A DNA stretch of 64,000 nt from Solibacillus sp. FSL K6-1523 (lineage in GTDB: Bacteria > Bacillota > Bacilli > Bacillales_A > Planococcaceae): the NCBI RefSeq assembly GCF_038005225.1, contig NZ_JBBOSU010000001.1, forward strand, positions 1,414,001 through 1,478,000, in the 5' to 3' direction. Both the position numbers and the translations under genes were made by a program. Positions 43,886-52,928 of the stretch are shown one piece after another (the stretch's first letter is position 1; each line of letters opens with the position of its first letter). Below the pieces are notes generated by a model. It was not told the origin of the DNA. It searched no databases and was given only the letters and a program-made list of their open reading frames with translations.

Positions 43886-45787
43886 TTGAGAAAATCTTTA
43901 CCATTTGAACTTTCTAAAGAGAAGTCCTTTTTCGAGTCGCTAGGCGATTGGATGGGCGATGTACTTTATGATGAACTACCTGAAAAGGGATTTGAATGTC
44001 GCGATGAACAAATTTTTATGGCGTATCAAATCGAACAAGCATTAAAAGAAAGAAATGTCCTTTTTGCTGAAGCTGGGGTTGGGACTGGGAAAACGATTGC
44101 CTATTTATTACCAGCTGTTTCATATGCTCGCTATACAGGAAAGCCCGCTTTGATTGCATGTGCTGATGAAACGTTAATTGATCAACTCGTAAAAGATGGC
44201 GGTGATATTCATAAGCTGCGTGATGTACTCGGTTTAGATATCGACGTCCGCTTAGCAAAATCACGCGATCAATATTTATGTTTAAAACGTTTTGAAGAAG
44301 CAGAAAAGAATGAAACGGATGAATGGATTGACGATATTGCCTTTTCTATTCCAGATGGTGTATATGCACAAGGCAGTATGATTTCGGTAAATCCATATGG
44401 TGATCGTTCGGATTATTCGACGGTGAGTGACGAAGATTGGGAAAAGGTCAACTATAATTCTATTATGCAATGTGCTGTGTGTGACTTGCGCAATCGTTGT
44501 GGACAAACGCTTCATCGTGCACATTATCGTAAATCGACAGACTTGATTATTTGCTCACAAGACTTCTTAATGGAGCATTTAGCAACAAAGGAATCTCGTG
44601 AACGTGAAGGGCAGTTACCATTACTTCCAGAAGTGTCGATGATTGTCTTAGATGAAGGGCATTTATTAGAGTATGCAGCACAAAAGGCATTAACATATAA
44701 AGTACAAGCTTTTACACTTGTTGAAATATTAGAACGTTTAATGGTTGATGGAGTTCGTGAACGTACGCTCTATACGATGGAACATTTACAAGACCATCAT
44801 GAATTGTTTTTTGACCAATTACGTGAAGATGTTGTGGCGTCAGAGGAAGATCGTAAACGCATTAATAAATCAGAGCGTCTCATTGCATATGGTAAAAAAA
44901 TCATTGCAAACGTAGAACAGTTACTAGAGGAATTTGTGTTTGAATCAGAGCTTTATATGATTCCGGAATATGAACTGAATATGGCTGAAGAATTTTTAGA
45001 ACATTATGTAGCGGCAATTCGTATTTTTGTTGCACAGGGAGATGCAGTTGATTGGTTAGAGGATAATGATGGTGAAGAAACATTAGTTATTATGCCTCGT
45101 TTAATTACGGATGTATTGGCAGAAACATTATTCTCGAAAAAAATGCCGATTGTCTTTTCATCCGCAACATTATCAGTCAAAAAAGACTTCAGTTATATTG
45201 CATCAAGCCTTGGTATTGCAACATCTCAAAGCTTTAGCGTTCCTTCACCGTTTGATTATGAGGAAGTAATGAAAATTTACTTACACGATCTGGAGCAATC
45301 TAAAAAGGTTGCAAAAGTCGAACAGTTATTGCTCGATAAGAAAAAGACATTAATTTTATTTAAGTCAAAACAGGCAATGAACCAATTTAAATCTCAGTTA
45401 AGTATGATGACTCGCTTAACAGTGGCTTTTGAAGGGGATCGCGAGCTTTCATCAATTGTCCGTGATTTCCAAAATGGCGAAATTCAAACATTAAGTTCCT
45501 ATCATTTATGGGAAGGTTTGGATTTACCGGAGGAAGCGTTAACGCGTGTCATTATTTTCGATTTACCATTCCCACCGCATGATCCGTTATTTGATGCGAA
45601 GCGCTCGTTTGCCCAAAATCCATTTGAGGAAGTGGAGCTACCATTTATGCAGCTTCGTTTACAGCAAGGGATGGGTCGATTAATTCGTACATCGAATGAC
45701 CACGGAGATATTCATATTTTATTAAATGAAGAAGAAGCGAAAGTAAAATCAAACTTCTTGGACATTTTAGCCGTAGAGCCACAATAA
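43886..45787 (+). CDS. ypvA: YpvA, DinG/XPD-like helicase with Fe-S cluster
   Basis: 633 residues, starting at TTG about 10 bases after SD GAGGGGG. Superfamily 2 helicase: Walker A GVGTGKT, DEGH box, SSATLSV, and C-terminal QQGMGRLIRT. The Fe-S domain shows four Cys: YLCLKR, CAVC and NRCGQ. It is the conserved neighbour of ypsC in Bacillus. It is expected to unwind DNA in repair or conflict resolution. Unlike DinG at 18925, it lacks the exonuclease domain but has the cluster. Confidence 0.88.
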   Translation: MRKSLPFELSKEKSFFESLGDWMGDVLYDELPEKGFECRDEQIFMAYQIEQALKERNVLFAEAGVGTGKTIAYLLPAVSYARYTGKPALIACADETLIDQLVKDGGDIHKLRDVLGLDIDVRLAKSRDQYLCLKRFEEAEKNETDEWIDDIAFSIPDGVYAQGSMISVNPYGDRSDYSTVSDEDWEKVNYNSIMQCAVCDLRNRCGQTLHRAHYRKSTDLIICSQDFLMEHLATKESREREGQLPLLPEVSMIVLDEGHLLEYAAQKALTYKVQAFTLVEILERLMVDGVRERTLYTMEHLQDHHELFFDQLREDVVASEEDRKRINKSERLIAYGKKIIANVEQLLEEFVFESELYMIPEYELNMAEEFLEHYVAAIRIFVAQGDAVDWLEDNDGEETLVIMPRLITDVLAETLFSKKMPIVFSSATLSVKKDFSYIASSLGIATSQSFSVPSPFDYEEVMKIYLHDLEQSKKVAKVEQLLLDKKKTLILFKSKQAMNQFKSQLSMMTRLTVAFEGDRELSSIVRDFQNGEIQTLSSYHLWEGLDLPEEALTRVIIFDLPFPPHDPLFDAKRSFAQNPFEEVELPFMQLRLQQGMGRLIRTSNDHGDIHILLNEEEAKVKSNFLDILAVEPQ

Positions 45788-45790
45788 AAT

Positions 45791-45838
45791 AAAGCATCCG
45801 TCCTTCTTCTCGAAAGATAGAAGAGCGGATGCTTTTTT
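45791..45838. terminator. Bidirectional terminator between ypvA and the ba3 oxidase
   Basis: AAAGCATCCG and CGGATGCTTT pair with a long partly paired loop; T-runs occur on both strands. Confidence 0.85.
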
Positions 45839-45863
45839 GTGACTACCTTAGTAAGTTTTCAAA

Positions 45864-47522
45864 TTACCACGGTGTAAATCCAGTAGATCCTAACGGTGAA
45901 TTACGCAGAATATCAAAAATTGGCATCGTGTATGCGAAAATAATTAATGCTGCGACAATAACACCCCAAAGCTTGAAGTTTTCTAAAATGGCTGGTGTTT
46001 TTTCCGCACTATGCGCTACTTCCGCAACTGGAAATTCTTCATGCCCTTTTGGCGCAAAGAATGCTAATTGAATTACGATATAAGTAACGATGATAATCGC
46101 TACGAATAAAATCGTACCACCAACTGCTTGTGCAATCGCATATGGAATCCACTGTGCCGCTTGTTCTGCACCGCCATATGTTGAATAATCCGAACGGCGA
46201 GGTGCACCCATTAATCCGACAACGTGCATAGATAATGACATAATACTCATACCGAACGCCCATAATACCCCAACGTAAATCCCGAGCTTATTTAATGCAG
46301 GTGTTAACACGCGTCCTGTTAAATGTGGAATTAAGAAAAATGCAATCCCAAAGAATGTTAAAATAACAGCAGTTGCGACCGTTAAATGGAAATGTCCTGT
46401 TACCCAAATGGTATTGTGAATCAGTTGGTTCATTTGGTAAGATGCATTGACAATACCACCTGCACCACCAGGAATAAATGCTAACATCCCAATGAACGGA
46501 AGTAAGAAACGTGCATCTCCCCATGGCAATTTTTTAAACCAACCAAGAACCCCTTTACCACCAAGTTCGCGACCTCGTAATTCGAACGTCGCAAACATAG
46601 AAAATGCAGTCATTAATGATGGAATGATAACGAAGAATGTTAATGTAACTTGAACAAACTTCCAGAATCCATCAATACCTGGTTCTGTTAACTGATGATG
46701 AATACCTACTGGGAAAGAAAATAATAAGAATAAAATGAATGAAAATCGAGCTAAAGAATCAGAGAAAATTTTCCCGCCAATAATTTTTGGAACAATTGCA
46801 TACCATGCCATGTAAGCAGGTAATAACCAGAAGTAAACAAGTGCGTGCCCAAAATACCAGAATAATGTACGTGTTAATAATACGTCCACGCGAGGAATTA
46901 TACCAAGCGACCAAGGTAATAATTGGAATAGAACGGAAACAGCAACACCTAAAGAACAAGTAATCCATAATAGCGAATTAATTAACGCCATATACGTTAG
47001 TAGGGGAGATGTTTGCCCTTGATTTTCTTTTTTCCATTGGAAGTATTTCATAATTTGTGGGATACATAATAGCCAAGAACCGACTACAACAAGTGTTAAC
47101 CCTAAATAGAAAATCCAGTGTGCTTTTAATGGTGCGTAAAATGTATAGAGGACTGTTGCTTTATTTAATAACACCATTGTAGAAACCATTGCTGTACCAA
47201 GAACCATCAACCAAAAACCAATCCAACCAATCGTGCGCTGCTTATTCGTTAAAGGACCTGCCGTACGACTGACCGCAGCGATTTGGAAACCTAAAATGAA
47301 AAATGTCGTTAAAATTAAACCGAGTAAAATGCCGTGTACTGTTAAAACTTGGTAGTATCCAATTTTAATACCACCTGGAATTGTAAATTCACCAGAGCGG
47401 ACTAATACTTGTAGTAAACCTGCAAGACCACCGAGAAGTAATGCAATAAATGCGACATAAATATTCGCCATTGCCAGTTTCGCATCTTTTGGCGCTACAT
47501 TTTTAATGACTGCCTGTTGCAT
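45864..47522 (-). CDS. cbaA: ba3-type terminal oxidase subunit I
   Basis: 552 residues with about 13 membrane helices. Haem-copper oxidase of the ba3 (B) family: haem ligand His in VLTVHGILLG, Cu-B/haem His in WYFGHALVYFW and TGHFHLTVA. It reduces O2 to water and pumps protons, with high oxygen affinity. The start overlaps the end of cbaB by 20 bp. SD GGTGG is in that overlap. All metal ligands are present. Confidence 0.92.
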   Translation of the reverse strand: MQQAVIKNVAPKDAKLAMANIYVAFIALLLGGLAGLLQVLVRSGEFTIPGGIKIGYYQVLTVHGILLGLILTTFFILGFQIAAVSRTAGPLTNKQRTIGWIGFWLMVLGTAMVSTMVLLNKATVLYTFYAPLKAHWIFYLGLTLVVVGSWLLCIPQIMKYFQWKKENQGQTSPLLTYMALINSLLWITCSLGVAVSVLFQLLPWSLGIIPRVDVLLTRTLFWYFGHALVYFWLLPAYMAWYAIVPKIIGGKIFSDSLARFSFILFLLFSFPVGIHHQLTEPGIDGFWKFVQVTLTFFVIIPSLMTAFSMFATFELRGRELGGKGVLGWFKKLPWGDARFLLPFIGMLAFIPGGAGGIVNASYQMNQLIHNTIWVTGHFHLTVATAVILTFFGIAFFLIPHLTGRVLTPALNKLGIYVGVLWAFGMSIMSLSMHVVGLMGAPRRSDYSTYGGAEQAAQWIPYAIAQAVGGTILFVAIIIVTYIVIQLAFFAPKGHEEFPVAEVAHSAEKTPAILENFKLWGVIVAALIIFAYTMPIFDILRNSPLGSTGFTPW

Positions 47523-48000
47523 TTTCGTCCACCACCTTTAACATAGAGTGCATAGCTGTATGACCGATACCGCAATATTCATTACATACGATTAAATATT
47601 CGCCCGCTTGATTCATTTCTGCAATGTATTCAGAAATATAACCAGGCTCTAGCATCATGTTGATGTTTGTGCCAGCTGCTTGAAAACCGTGTATAACATC
47701 TTTTGTCGTTGCAATGAATTTTACTTTTGCGCCTAAGGGAACGATAATTTCAGGTGGGTCGTAATAAAAAGCTGAAGCAACAATAACGACTTCATAATCC
47801 CACGATTTTCCGTCTACTTTATGTACGCCTGGATTATTAAATGGTGTAATTTCATCGACTTTCTCGTAATTGATCACTTTTTTCGAGTTGTTTGGATGAG
47901 TCCCGTTATGGAATGCGCCAACGCCTAAAATAATTAAGAATGCCACTAAAGTTCCGCAACCGAAAACAAGCCACCACTTTTCATACTTGTGTAAGTGCAT
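47503..48000 (-). CDS. cbaB: ba3-type oxidase subunit II (CuA)
   Basis: 165 residues. N-terminal membrane helix (about 10-32) and a cupredoxin domain. The CuA ligands are seen in VIHGFQ (His) and NEYCGIGHTAMHSM (CxxxC replaced at the first position by Glu-Tyr-Cys context; Cys, His and Met are visible, with CNEYC giving the Cys-x3-Cys pair). It takes electrons from cytochrome c. Its 3' end overlaps cbaA. Confidence 0.9.
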   Translation of the reverse strand: MHLHKYEKWWLVFGCGTLVAFLIILGVGAFHNGTHPNNSKKVINYEKVDEITPFNNPGVHKVDGKSWDYEVVIVASAFYYDPPEIIVPLGAKVKFIATTKDVIHGFQAAGTNINMMLEPGYISEYIAEMNQAGEYLIVCNEYCGIGHTAMHSMLKVVDENATGSH

Positions 48001-48030
48001 AGAAGTTACCCCTTTCTCAGTTTTCTTTTT

Positions 48031-48153
48031 TTACATGCGTCCCATAAATAGATCGAAGCAATAGACCCACAAAATGATAATGATGGCCCCGACCCCGAAA
48101 GTCATATAAAGTGTCCCTTTTAAATTGTCATTTTCTTTTTTTTGTTTACTCAT
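48031..48153 (-). CDS. ba3 oxidase small subunit (IIa type), 40 residues
   Basis: Reads MSKQKKENDN then a single membrane helix (about 15-33) and a short tail LFMGRM. It starts 4 bases behind AGGAGTGTGAG and ends 30 bp before cbaB. Single-span small subunits precede subunit II in ba3 operons of Thermus and Bacillus. It is easily missed by gene callers because of its size. Confidence 0.8.
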   Translation of the reverse strand: MSKQKKENDNLKGTLYMTFGVGAIIIILWVYCFDLFMGRM

Positions 48154-48311
48154 CTTCTCACACTCCTAATGGAAATATGTTGCATTTCTATTTTCATAAT
48201 ATAAAAAGTAAAGTGATGGCGAAGTGATTTTTCTCACTTTAAAAGTTCAAAATTGTGAAGGAAATGTGAAGGAATTTTTCTTTAACGGATGTAATTTGAA
48301 TTCGAAGGAAA

Positions 48312-48343
48312 TAAAAAAAACACGTAATTTAATTACGTGTTTT
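48312..48343 (-). terminator. Terminator of cheX
   Basis: AACACGTAAT and ATTACGTGTT pair; on the minus strand a run of eight T follows. Confidence 0.85.
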
Positions 48344-48352
48344 CAATCGTTA

Positions 48353-48808
48353 TTAATCTTCATCAATCGTATACAAAATGGAAATATTCCCGGCACCTTT
48401 AATAGATGCAGGTAGGGTAAATGCTTGTTGGAAACCGTATAATTTTGTATTTCCAACCATTACTGTAGGGGGAGTAATATCGAGATCAAGTTCATATTGC
48501 CCTGCATACGTGCATAAATTACCTGCAATCATATTCCCAAATTCACCAGTGAAAGATTCAAGCATTGCACCGTCTAAAGGCATTCCGAACATAGCTGAAC
48601 CAATCGCGCCAAATATATCTGGTGTCCCATCTATAATAATGCGCCCTTTTAAATCACCTACAAGCCCAATTAATACACCCATCTCTTGTTGGATGTAAGG
48701 TTCGACTATGACAGAAGGAGATTTCACATCAATCTCCATTGGTAAAATCGTTTTTAAAGAATGGATTGTCCCGTTCAAAATTGTTTGTATATGCTTTGAA
48801 GTACTCAA
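48353..48808 (-). CDS. cheX: CheX-like CheY-P phosphatase (orphan)
   Basis: 151 residues, starting at TTG eight bases after SD AGAGGTG. The catalytic helix is seen in ESFTGEFGNMIAGN, the E-x-x-N pattern (Glu and Asn) of CheX/CheC/FliY phosphatases, followed by the beta strands of the CheX fold (SVIVEP, GRIIIDG, ILYTIDED). It should dephosphorylate CheY or a related response regulator. No chemotaxis gene is nearby. Confidence 0.8.
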   Translation of the reverse strand: MSTSKHIQTILNGTIHSLKTILPMEIDVKSPSVIVEPYIQQEMGVLIGLVGDLKGRIIIDGTPDIFGAIGSAMFGMPLDGAMLESFTGEFGNMIAGNLCTYAGQYELDLDITPPTVMVGNTKLYGFQQAFTLPASIKGAGNISILYTIDED

Positions 48809-48923
48809 AGTAATTGCACCTCTATCCTACTTTTTCTATATCTTACCATGTGACTTTAGTAGATGTATAGAGGAGAAGGGTACATATTTTCATATTTATG
48901 CAGTGAAAAGAACCCAATCCGAA

Positions 48924-48953
48924 TTGACGAATGAGATACTTTTTGATTATAAT
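48924..48953 (+). promoter_or_regulatory. Sigma-A promoter of the Fur-box microprotein gene
   Basis: TTGACG (48924-48929), 18-base spacer and perfect TATAAT (48948-48953). Confidence 0.8.
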
Positions 48954-48958
48954 GAGAG

Positions 48959-48973
48959 TGATAATTATTATCA
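48959..48973 (+). promoter_or_regulatory. Perfect Fur-type operator
   Basis: TGATAATTATTATCA is an exact match to the 7-1-7 Fur box TGATAATNATTATCA. It covers the expected +1, so bound repressor would block the promoter. The sequence favours Fur over PerR (TTATAAT arms) and Zur (TCGTAAT arms). Confidence 0.85.
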
Positions 48974-48993
48974 ACTATATAAAGGTGGTGTAC

Positions 48994-49077
48994 ATGGTGC
49001 TTTCTATATTTGTTGGGGTCACAGTAATTGCATATGTAGTCATTGGAAACTATGTATTAAAAAATACAGTAAATTAA
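48994..49077 (+). CDS. 27-residue single-span membrane microprotein
   Basis: ATG-GTG...TAA encodes 27 residues: a hydrophobic helix (LSIFVGVTVIAYVVIGNYVL, in effect residues 3-22) with a short Lys-Asn tail. SD AAAGGTGGTG lies three bases before the ATG. It has its own promoter, Fur operator and terminator, so it is a complete monocistronic gene. I do not recognise the peptide. B. subtilis has Fur-repressed small proteins (FbpA, FbpB, FbpC) but I see no sequence match. Inference: made under iron starvation and inserted in the membrane. Confidence 0.7.
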   Translation: MVLSIFVGVTVIAYVVIGNYVLKNTVN

Positions 49078-49106
49078 TCCATCATCAAAATTCTTTCCAT
49101 ATAACA

Positions 49107-49147
49107 AAGTCACCATTTTGGAGCTTACTCCCAGATGGTGATTTTTT
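49107..49147 (+). terminator. Terminator of the microprotein gene
   Basis: TCACCAT and ATGGTGA pair with an inner GGAG/CTCC arm, followed by TTTTTT. Confidence 0.85.
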
Positions 49148-49307
49148 ACTAAGAGAGGCACTTTCCCGCGTTTAAAAGCTAAAAAACATCGATCATAATG
49201 CGGATTGATTTCGAAATATATAATTTCATTAAAATACTAGCCGATTTTCTTATGTAATCATGGTACTATATAATTGTGAACAATTTAGTACAAAAGGGGA
49301 AAGTAAA

Positions 49308-52300
49308 ATGAGTTTGTTTGATGAAAAGGTACAACAGTTATTACAGCAATCGGCGGTACAATACATAATTTACAAAGAGAACGAAGATGCGGAGCGAATT
49401 GAAAAGTTAAATCTATTCGCACGTAAATTATTACAAAAAGAATTTGTCATTGGATTTGCAGGCCACTTCTCAGCAGGTAAATCGAGCATGATTAATGCGC
49501 TATCTGGTGAAGACATTTTAGCGGCGAGCCCAATTCCAACAAGTGCAAATATTGTTAAAGTGCATAAAGCTGAAGAAGATTTTGCAATCGTTTACATGCA
49601 TCATGATAAGCCAGTAAAGTTTTCGGCAGGCTTTGATATTAAACAAGTAAAAGCGCTAAGTAAAGACGGTGAACTCGTTTCGCAAATTGAAATCGGTCAT
49701 AGTAAATCGAGCTTACCTCAAGGGGTAACGGTTATGGATACACCAGGAGTTGACTCGACAGATGATGCACATGCAATGAGTACAGAATCGGCATTACATA
49801 TTGCGGATATGGTGTTTTACACAATGGACTATAACCATGTCCAATCAGAGTTGAATTTCCAATTTACAAAGCAATTAATGAAATACAACCCAAATGTGTA
49901 TTTAATCGTCAATCAAATTGATAAGCATCGTGAATCAGAACTATCATTTGAGGACTTTAAACAATCCGTGCATAGTTCATTTGCTGCATGGGGCGTTTAT
50001 CCGAAAGACATTTTCTTCACTTCTTTACGCGATAAGGAATTAGTAAATAATGATTTTGAAAAAGTGAAAAAGATTGTTATGAACTCAATGAATGACTGGC
50101 AAGAGCAATTAATTTTAACGGCTGAAAATACGTTAACAAAATTACAGCATGAACATGAAAATTATTTATCGGAAGAAAAACAAGATCGATTTGCATCATA
50201 TGAAGAGGTTTTATCAGCAGATGATTGGGAATCGCGTCTAGATATTTTAGAGCAATATGAAAAGTTAACACTACAAACTGAGCTATTTTCATTTGAACAA
50301 TGGGATAAAATGTTTGATGAAAATCGTAAAGAATTACTAGCAAATGCGGCGATTATGCCAGCGGATGTGCGTGAAAAATTACGTAGCTATTTAGAATCAA
50401 AGCAAGAGGATTTTAAAGTGGGCGGCTTATTTACTGCGAAAAAGAAAACAGCGGAAGCGCGTGAAAGCCGAGCAGCAGAAGCACTAGAAGCGTTTAATCA
50501 CGTTGTACAATCTCAAATTACAGGACATATGAAAGCGCTGATGAAAACGGCATTAAAGGATGTGGGCGCATTAACAGATGAGCGCGCGGCAGCAATTGAT
50601 GCAAAAGTTTTTGATTTACCGTTTAGTGTTATAGAAGAGCAAGTCCAGAAAAATACGATTGTTACAGGGGATGCTGTATTAAACTTCGCCAATCGTGTTT
50701 CTGAGGCAACAAAGCGCTTTTTTATTCAAGCAACAGATGCATGGAAAAATGAGCAACAAGCTGTATTAGAGCAAGTGGCAACAGAAGTTTCTGCTCCAGT
50801 AAAATTAAAAATTAATGCGATGACGCAAAGAGTTCAAGCAATCCAACATATTTTAGAAATTGAAGCGTTTGAACAATTTAGTAAAAAGCAGATGGTACAA
50901 GCAACGAATGAACTACGCGCTGAGTCCAAAATCCAATTGGAAAATTGGGAACGTGCGCATGAGCAGGCATTAAAGGATATTCGTCCATTTGATGAATCGA
51001 TGCTTGCCATAAAAGAAGAAGTGGTAGTAGAAGAACAACAGGCTACAGAAAATGTTGGGGCTCATTTAAGTACAGAGCATGTTGTTGCCAAAGCATTAAA
51101 AACAGCGCAAGCAGTTGGCAATGTACAAGGCTTTAAAGAAGTAGCGAGCTTCTTAACGAAAAAGGTAGAACGACTGCAAAAACGCGACTTTACGATTGCA
51201 TTATTCGGTGCTTTTAGTGCAGGTAAATCAAGCTTCTCGAACGCATTAATGGGAGAACGCGTATTACCAGTGTCACCAAACCCAACAACAGCGGCCATTA
51301 ATAAAATTCGCCCAGTAACACCAGAGCATCCGCACGAAACGGCAGATGTCCATTTGAAAACAGAAGCGCAATTATTAGAAGATATTCAAGGTTCTTATGC
51401 GGCGATTGGCATGACTGTCAATTCATTAAAAGAAGCGTTTGACAAGGCTCAAGAAGGCTTAGCGGTTAAGTTGCTAGATGAACGATTAAATGTGCATAAA
51501 TCCTTCATTCGCGCGTACTCTGAAGGGTATGAAAGCTATATTCCACAATTGGGAACAACAATTCGTGTAGATCGTCCTGATTTTGAATTGTTTGTTGCAC
51601 AGGAAAACCGTTCATGTTTTGTTGATAATATTGATTTTTATTTTGATTCACCGCTTACGCGAATGGGTGTTACGTTAGTAGATACACCAGGAGCGGATTC
51701 AATCAATGCACGTCATACGGGCGTAGCGTTCGATTATATTCGAAATGCCGATGCGATTTTATTCATCACATATTATAACCATGCGTTTGCGAAAGCCGAC
51801 CGTGAGTTTTTAATTCAATTAGGACGTGTGAAAGATGCATTTGAATTAGATAAAATGTTCTTCGTCGTCAATGCAATCGACTTAGCTTCTACGGCGGAAG
51901 AAGAGGAAGAGGTGAAGGGCTATGTGCGTTCTGAATTACAGCGCTTCGGTATCCGTTTCCCTCGCTTGTATGGAGTTTCAAGCTTGTTAGCATTAAAAGA
52001 AAAGCAAGATCAGCAGGACCATCAGTCAGGACTAGCGCCGTTTGAAGGGGCATTCCATCATTTCTTGAATGACGAGCTCATGGGCATCGCTGTCCAAGCA
52101 TTGCAAGAAGAAGTTGATAAAACAGAAGCGCGATTACATGATTTAATTGTCCAAACGGAGGATAACTTAAAGCGTAAAGATGAACGACTAGATGAATTAG
52201 TTCATTTAGAAAAGCATGTGCGTGGAAGTTATGAAACAACGCAAACAGCTATGCTTGAAAGTGAAGCAAAACAGGAATTAGATGAATTGCTGTACTATGT

Positions 52301-52916
52301 CCTACAACGTGTTTATTACCGTTTTCCAGACTTTTTCCGTGAAAGCTATAACCCATCAACATTCGCGCAAATGTCTGCTCAAACGGCATTAGAGACAGCA
52401 TTAAAAGAAGTGTTACAAGCACTGAGCTTTGACTTTGCACAGGAGCTTCGCGTGACGAATTTCCGATTAGCTCAATTTATCGATACGAAATTAAGAGGGC
52501 AATTTAAAGAGCAAGTACAAAATTTAAAAGAATTAAATCCAAGCTTTGGATTTATTGCTTATGAGGCATCTGAACCACAGCTACTCGACATGGCAGGTCC
52601 ATTTACTGACAGTGCTCCGTATAGCCAAGTAAAGTCCCATTTCAAGAATGTAAAAGCATTCTTTGAAAAAAATGAAAAAGAGCAATTACGTGATGCGTTA
52701 GAGCAACTAACAAAACCAGATGCACAAAACTATTTAGATCAAGAAAAGACGAGACTTCTCGAATGGGCTGCATACTTCATTTCAATTGAAGCGGAAAGTT
52801 TACGTCAACATATGTTAGAACAGGCAATCGAACAAATTGATACAGAACGACTATTGCTTCAGGAAGAAAGCCGATTAGCTGTTTGGAAAGAACTTTACGA
52901 ACAACTAAAAGCATAA
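49308..52916 (+). CDS. dynA: Tandem dynamin-like GTPase DynA (YpbR)
   Basis: 1202 residues from the ATG behind SD AAAGGGGAAAG; the frame extends upstream to 49260 without an SD. Two dynamin modules in tandem: GHFSAGKSS near residue 51, DTPGVDSTD and NQIDKH in the first; GAFSAGKSS near 637, VDTPGADS and NAIDLA in the second, each followed by long helical stalk regions. B. subtilis DynA (1193 residues) fuses membranes and helps in phage/antibiotic membrane damage. Both G-domains are intact. TATAAT at 49268-49273 is a likely promoter. Confidence 0.95.
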   Translation: MSLFDEKVQQLLQQSAVQYIIYKENEDAERIEKLNLFARKLLQKEFVIGFAGHFSAGKSSMINALSGEDILAASPIPTSANIVKVHKAEEDFAIVYMHHDKPVKFSAGFDIKQVKALSKDGELVSQIEIGHSKSSLPQGVTVMDTPGVDSTDDAHAMSTESALHIADMVFYTMDYNHVQSELNFQFTKQLMKYNPNVYLIVNQIDKHRESELSFEDFKQSVHSSFAAWGVYPKDIFFTSLRDKELVNNDFEKVKKIVMNSMNDWQEQLILTAENTLTKLQHEHENYLSEEKQDRFASYEEVLSADDWESRLDILEQYEKLTLQTELFSFEQWDKMFDENRKELLANAAIMPADVREKLRSYLESKQEDFKVGGLFTAKKKTAEARESRAAEALEAFNHVVQSQITGHMKALMKTALKDVGALTDERAAAIDAKVFDLPFSVIEEQVQKNTIVTGDAVLNFANRVSEATKRFFIQATDAWKNEQQAVLEQVATEVSAPVKLKINAMTQRVQAIQHILEIEAFEQFSKKQMVQATNELRAESKIQLENWERAHEQALKDIRPFDESMLAIKEEVVVEEQQATENVGAHLSTEHVVAKALKTAQAVGNVQGFKEVASFLTKKVERLQKRDFTIALFGAFSAGKSSFSNALMGERVLPVSPNPTTAAINKIRPVTPEHPHETADVHLKTEAQLLEDIQGSYAAIGMTVNSLKEAFDKAQEGLAVKLLDERLNVHKSFIRAYSEGYESYIPQLGTTIRVDRPDFELFVAQENRSCFVDNIDFYFDSPLTRMGVTLVDTPGADSINARHTGVAFDYIRNADAILFITYYNHAFAKADREFLIQLGRVKDAFELDKMFFVVNAIDLASTAEEEEEVKGYVRSELQRFGIRFPRLYGVSSLLALKEKQDQQDHQSGLAPFEGAFHHFLNDELMGIAVQALQEEVDKTEARLHDLIVQTEDNLKRKDERLDELVHLEKHVRGSYETTQTAMLESEAKQELDELLYYVLQRVYYRFPDFFRESYNPSTFAQMSAQTALETALKEVLQALSFDFAQELRVTNFRLAQFIDTKLRGQFKEQVQNLKELNPSFGFIAYEASEPQLLDMAGPFTDSAPYSQVKSHFKNVKAFFEKNEKEQLRDALEQLTKPDAQNYLDQEKTRLLEWAAYFISIEAESLRQHMLEQAIEQIDTERLLLQEESRLAVWKELYEQLKA

Positions 52917-52928
52917 GGGGGAATTCAA

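Noticed and set aside
48708-49175. 155-codon plus-strand frame overlapping cheX and the microprotein unit
   Set aside because: Crosses the cheX start region, a promoter, a Fur box and a terminator; composition unlike a protein.
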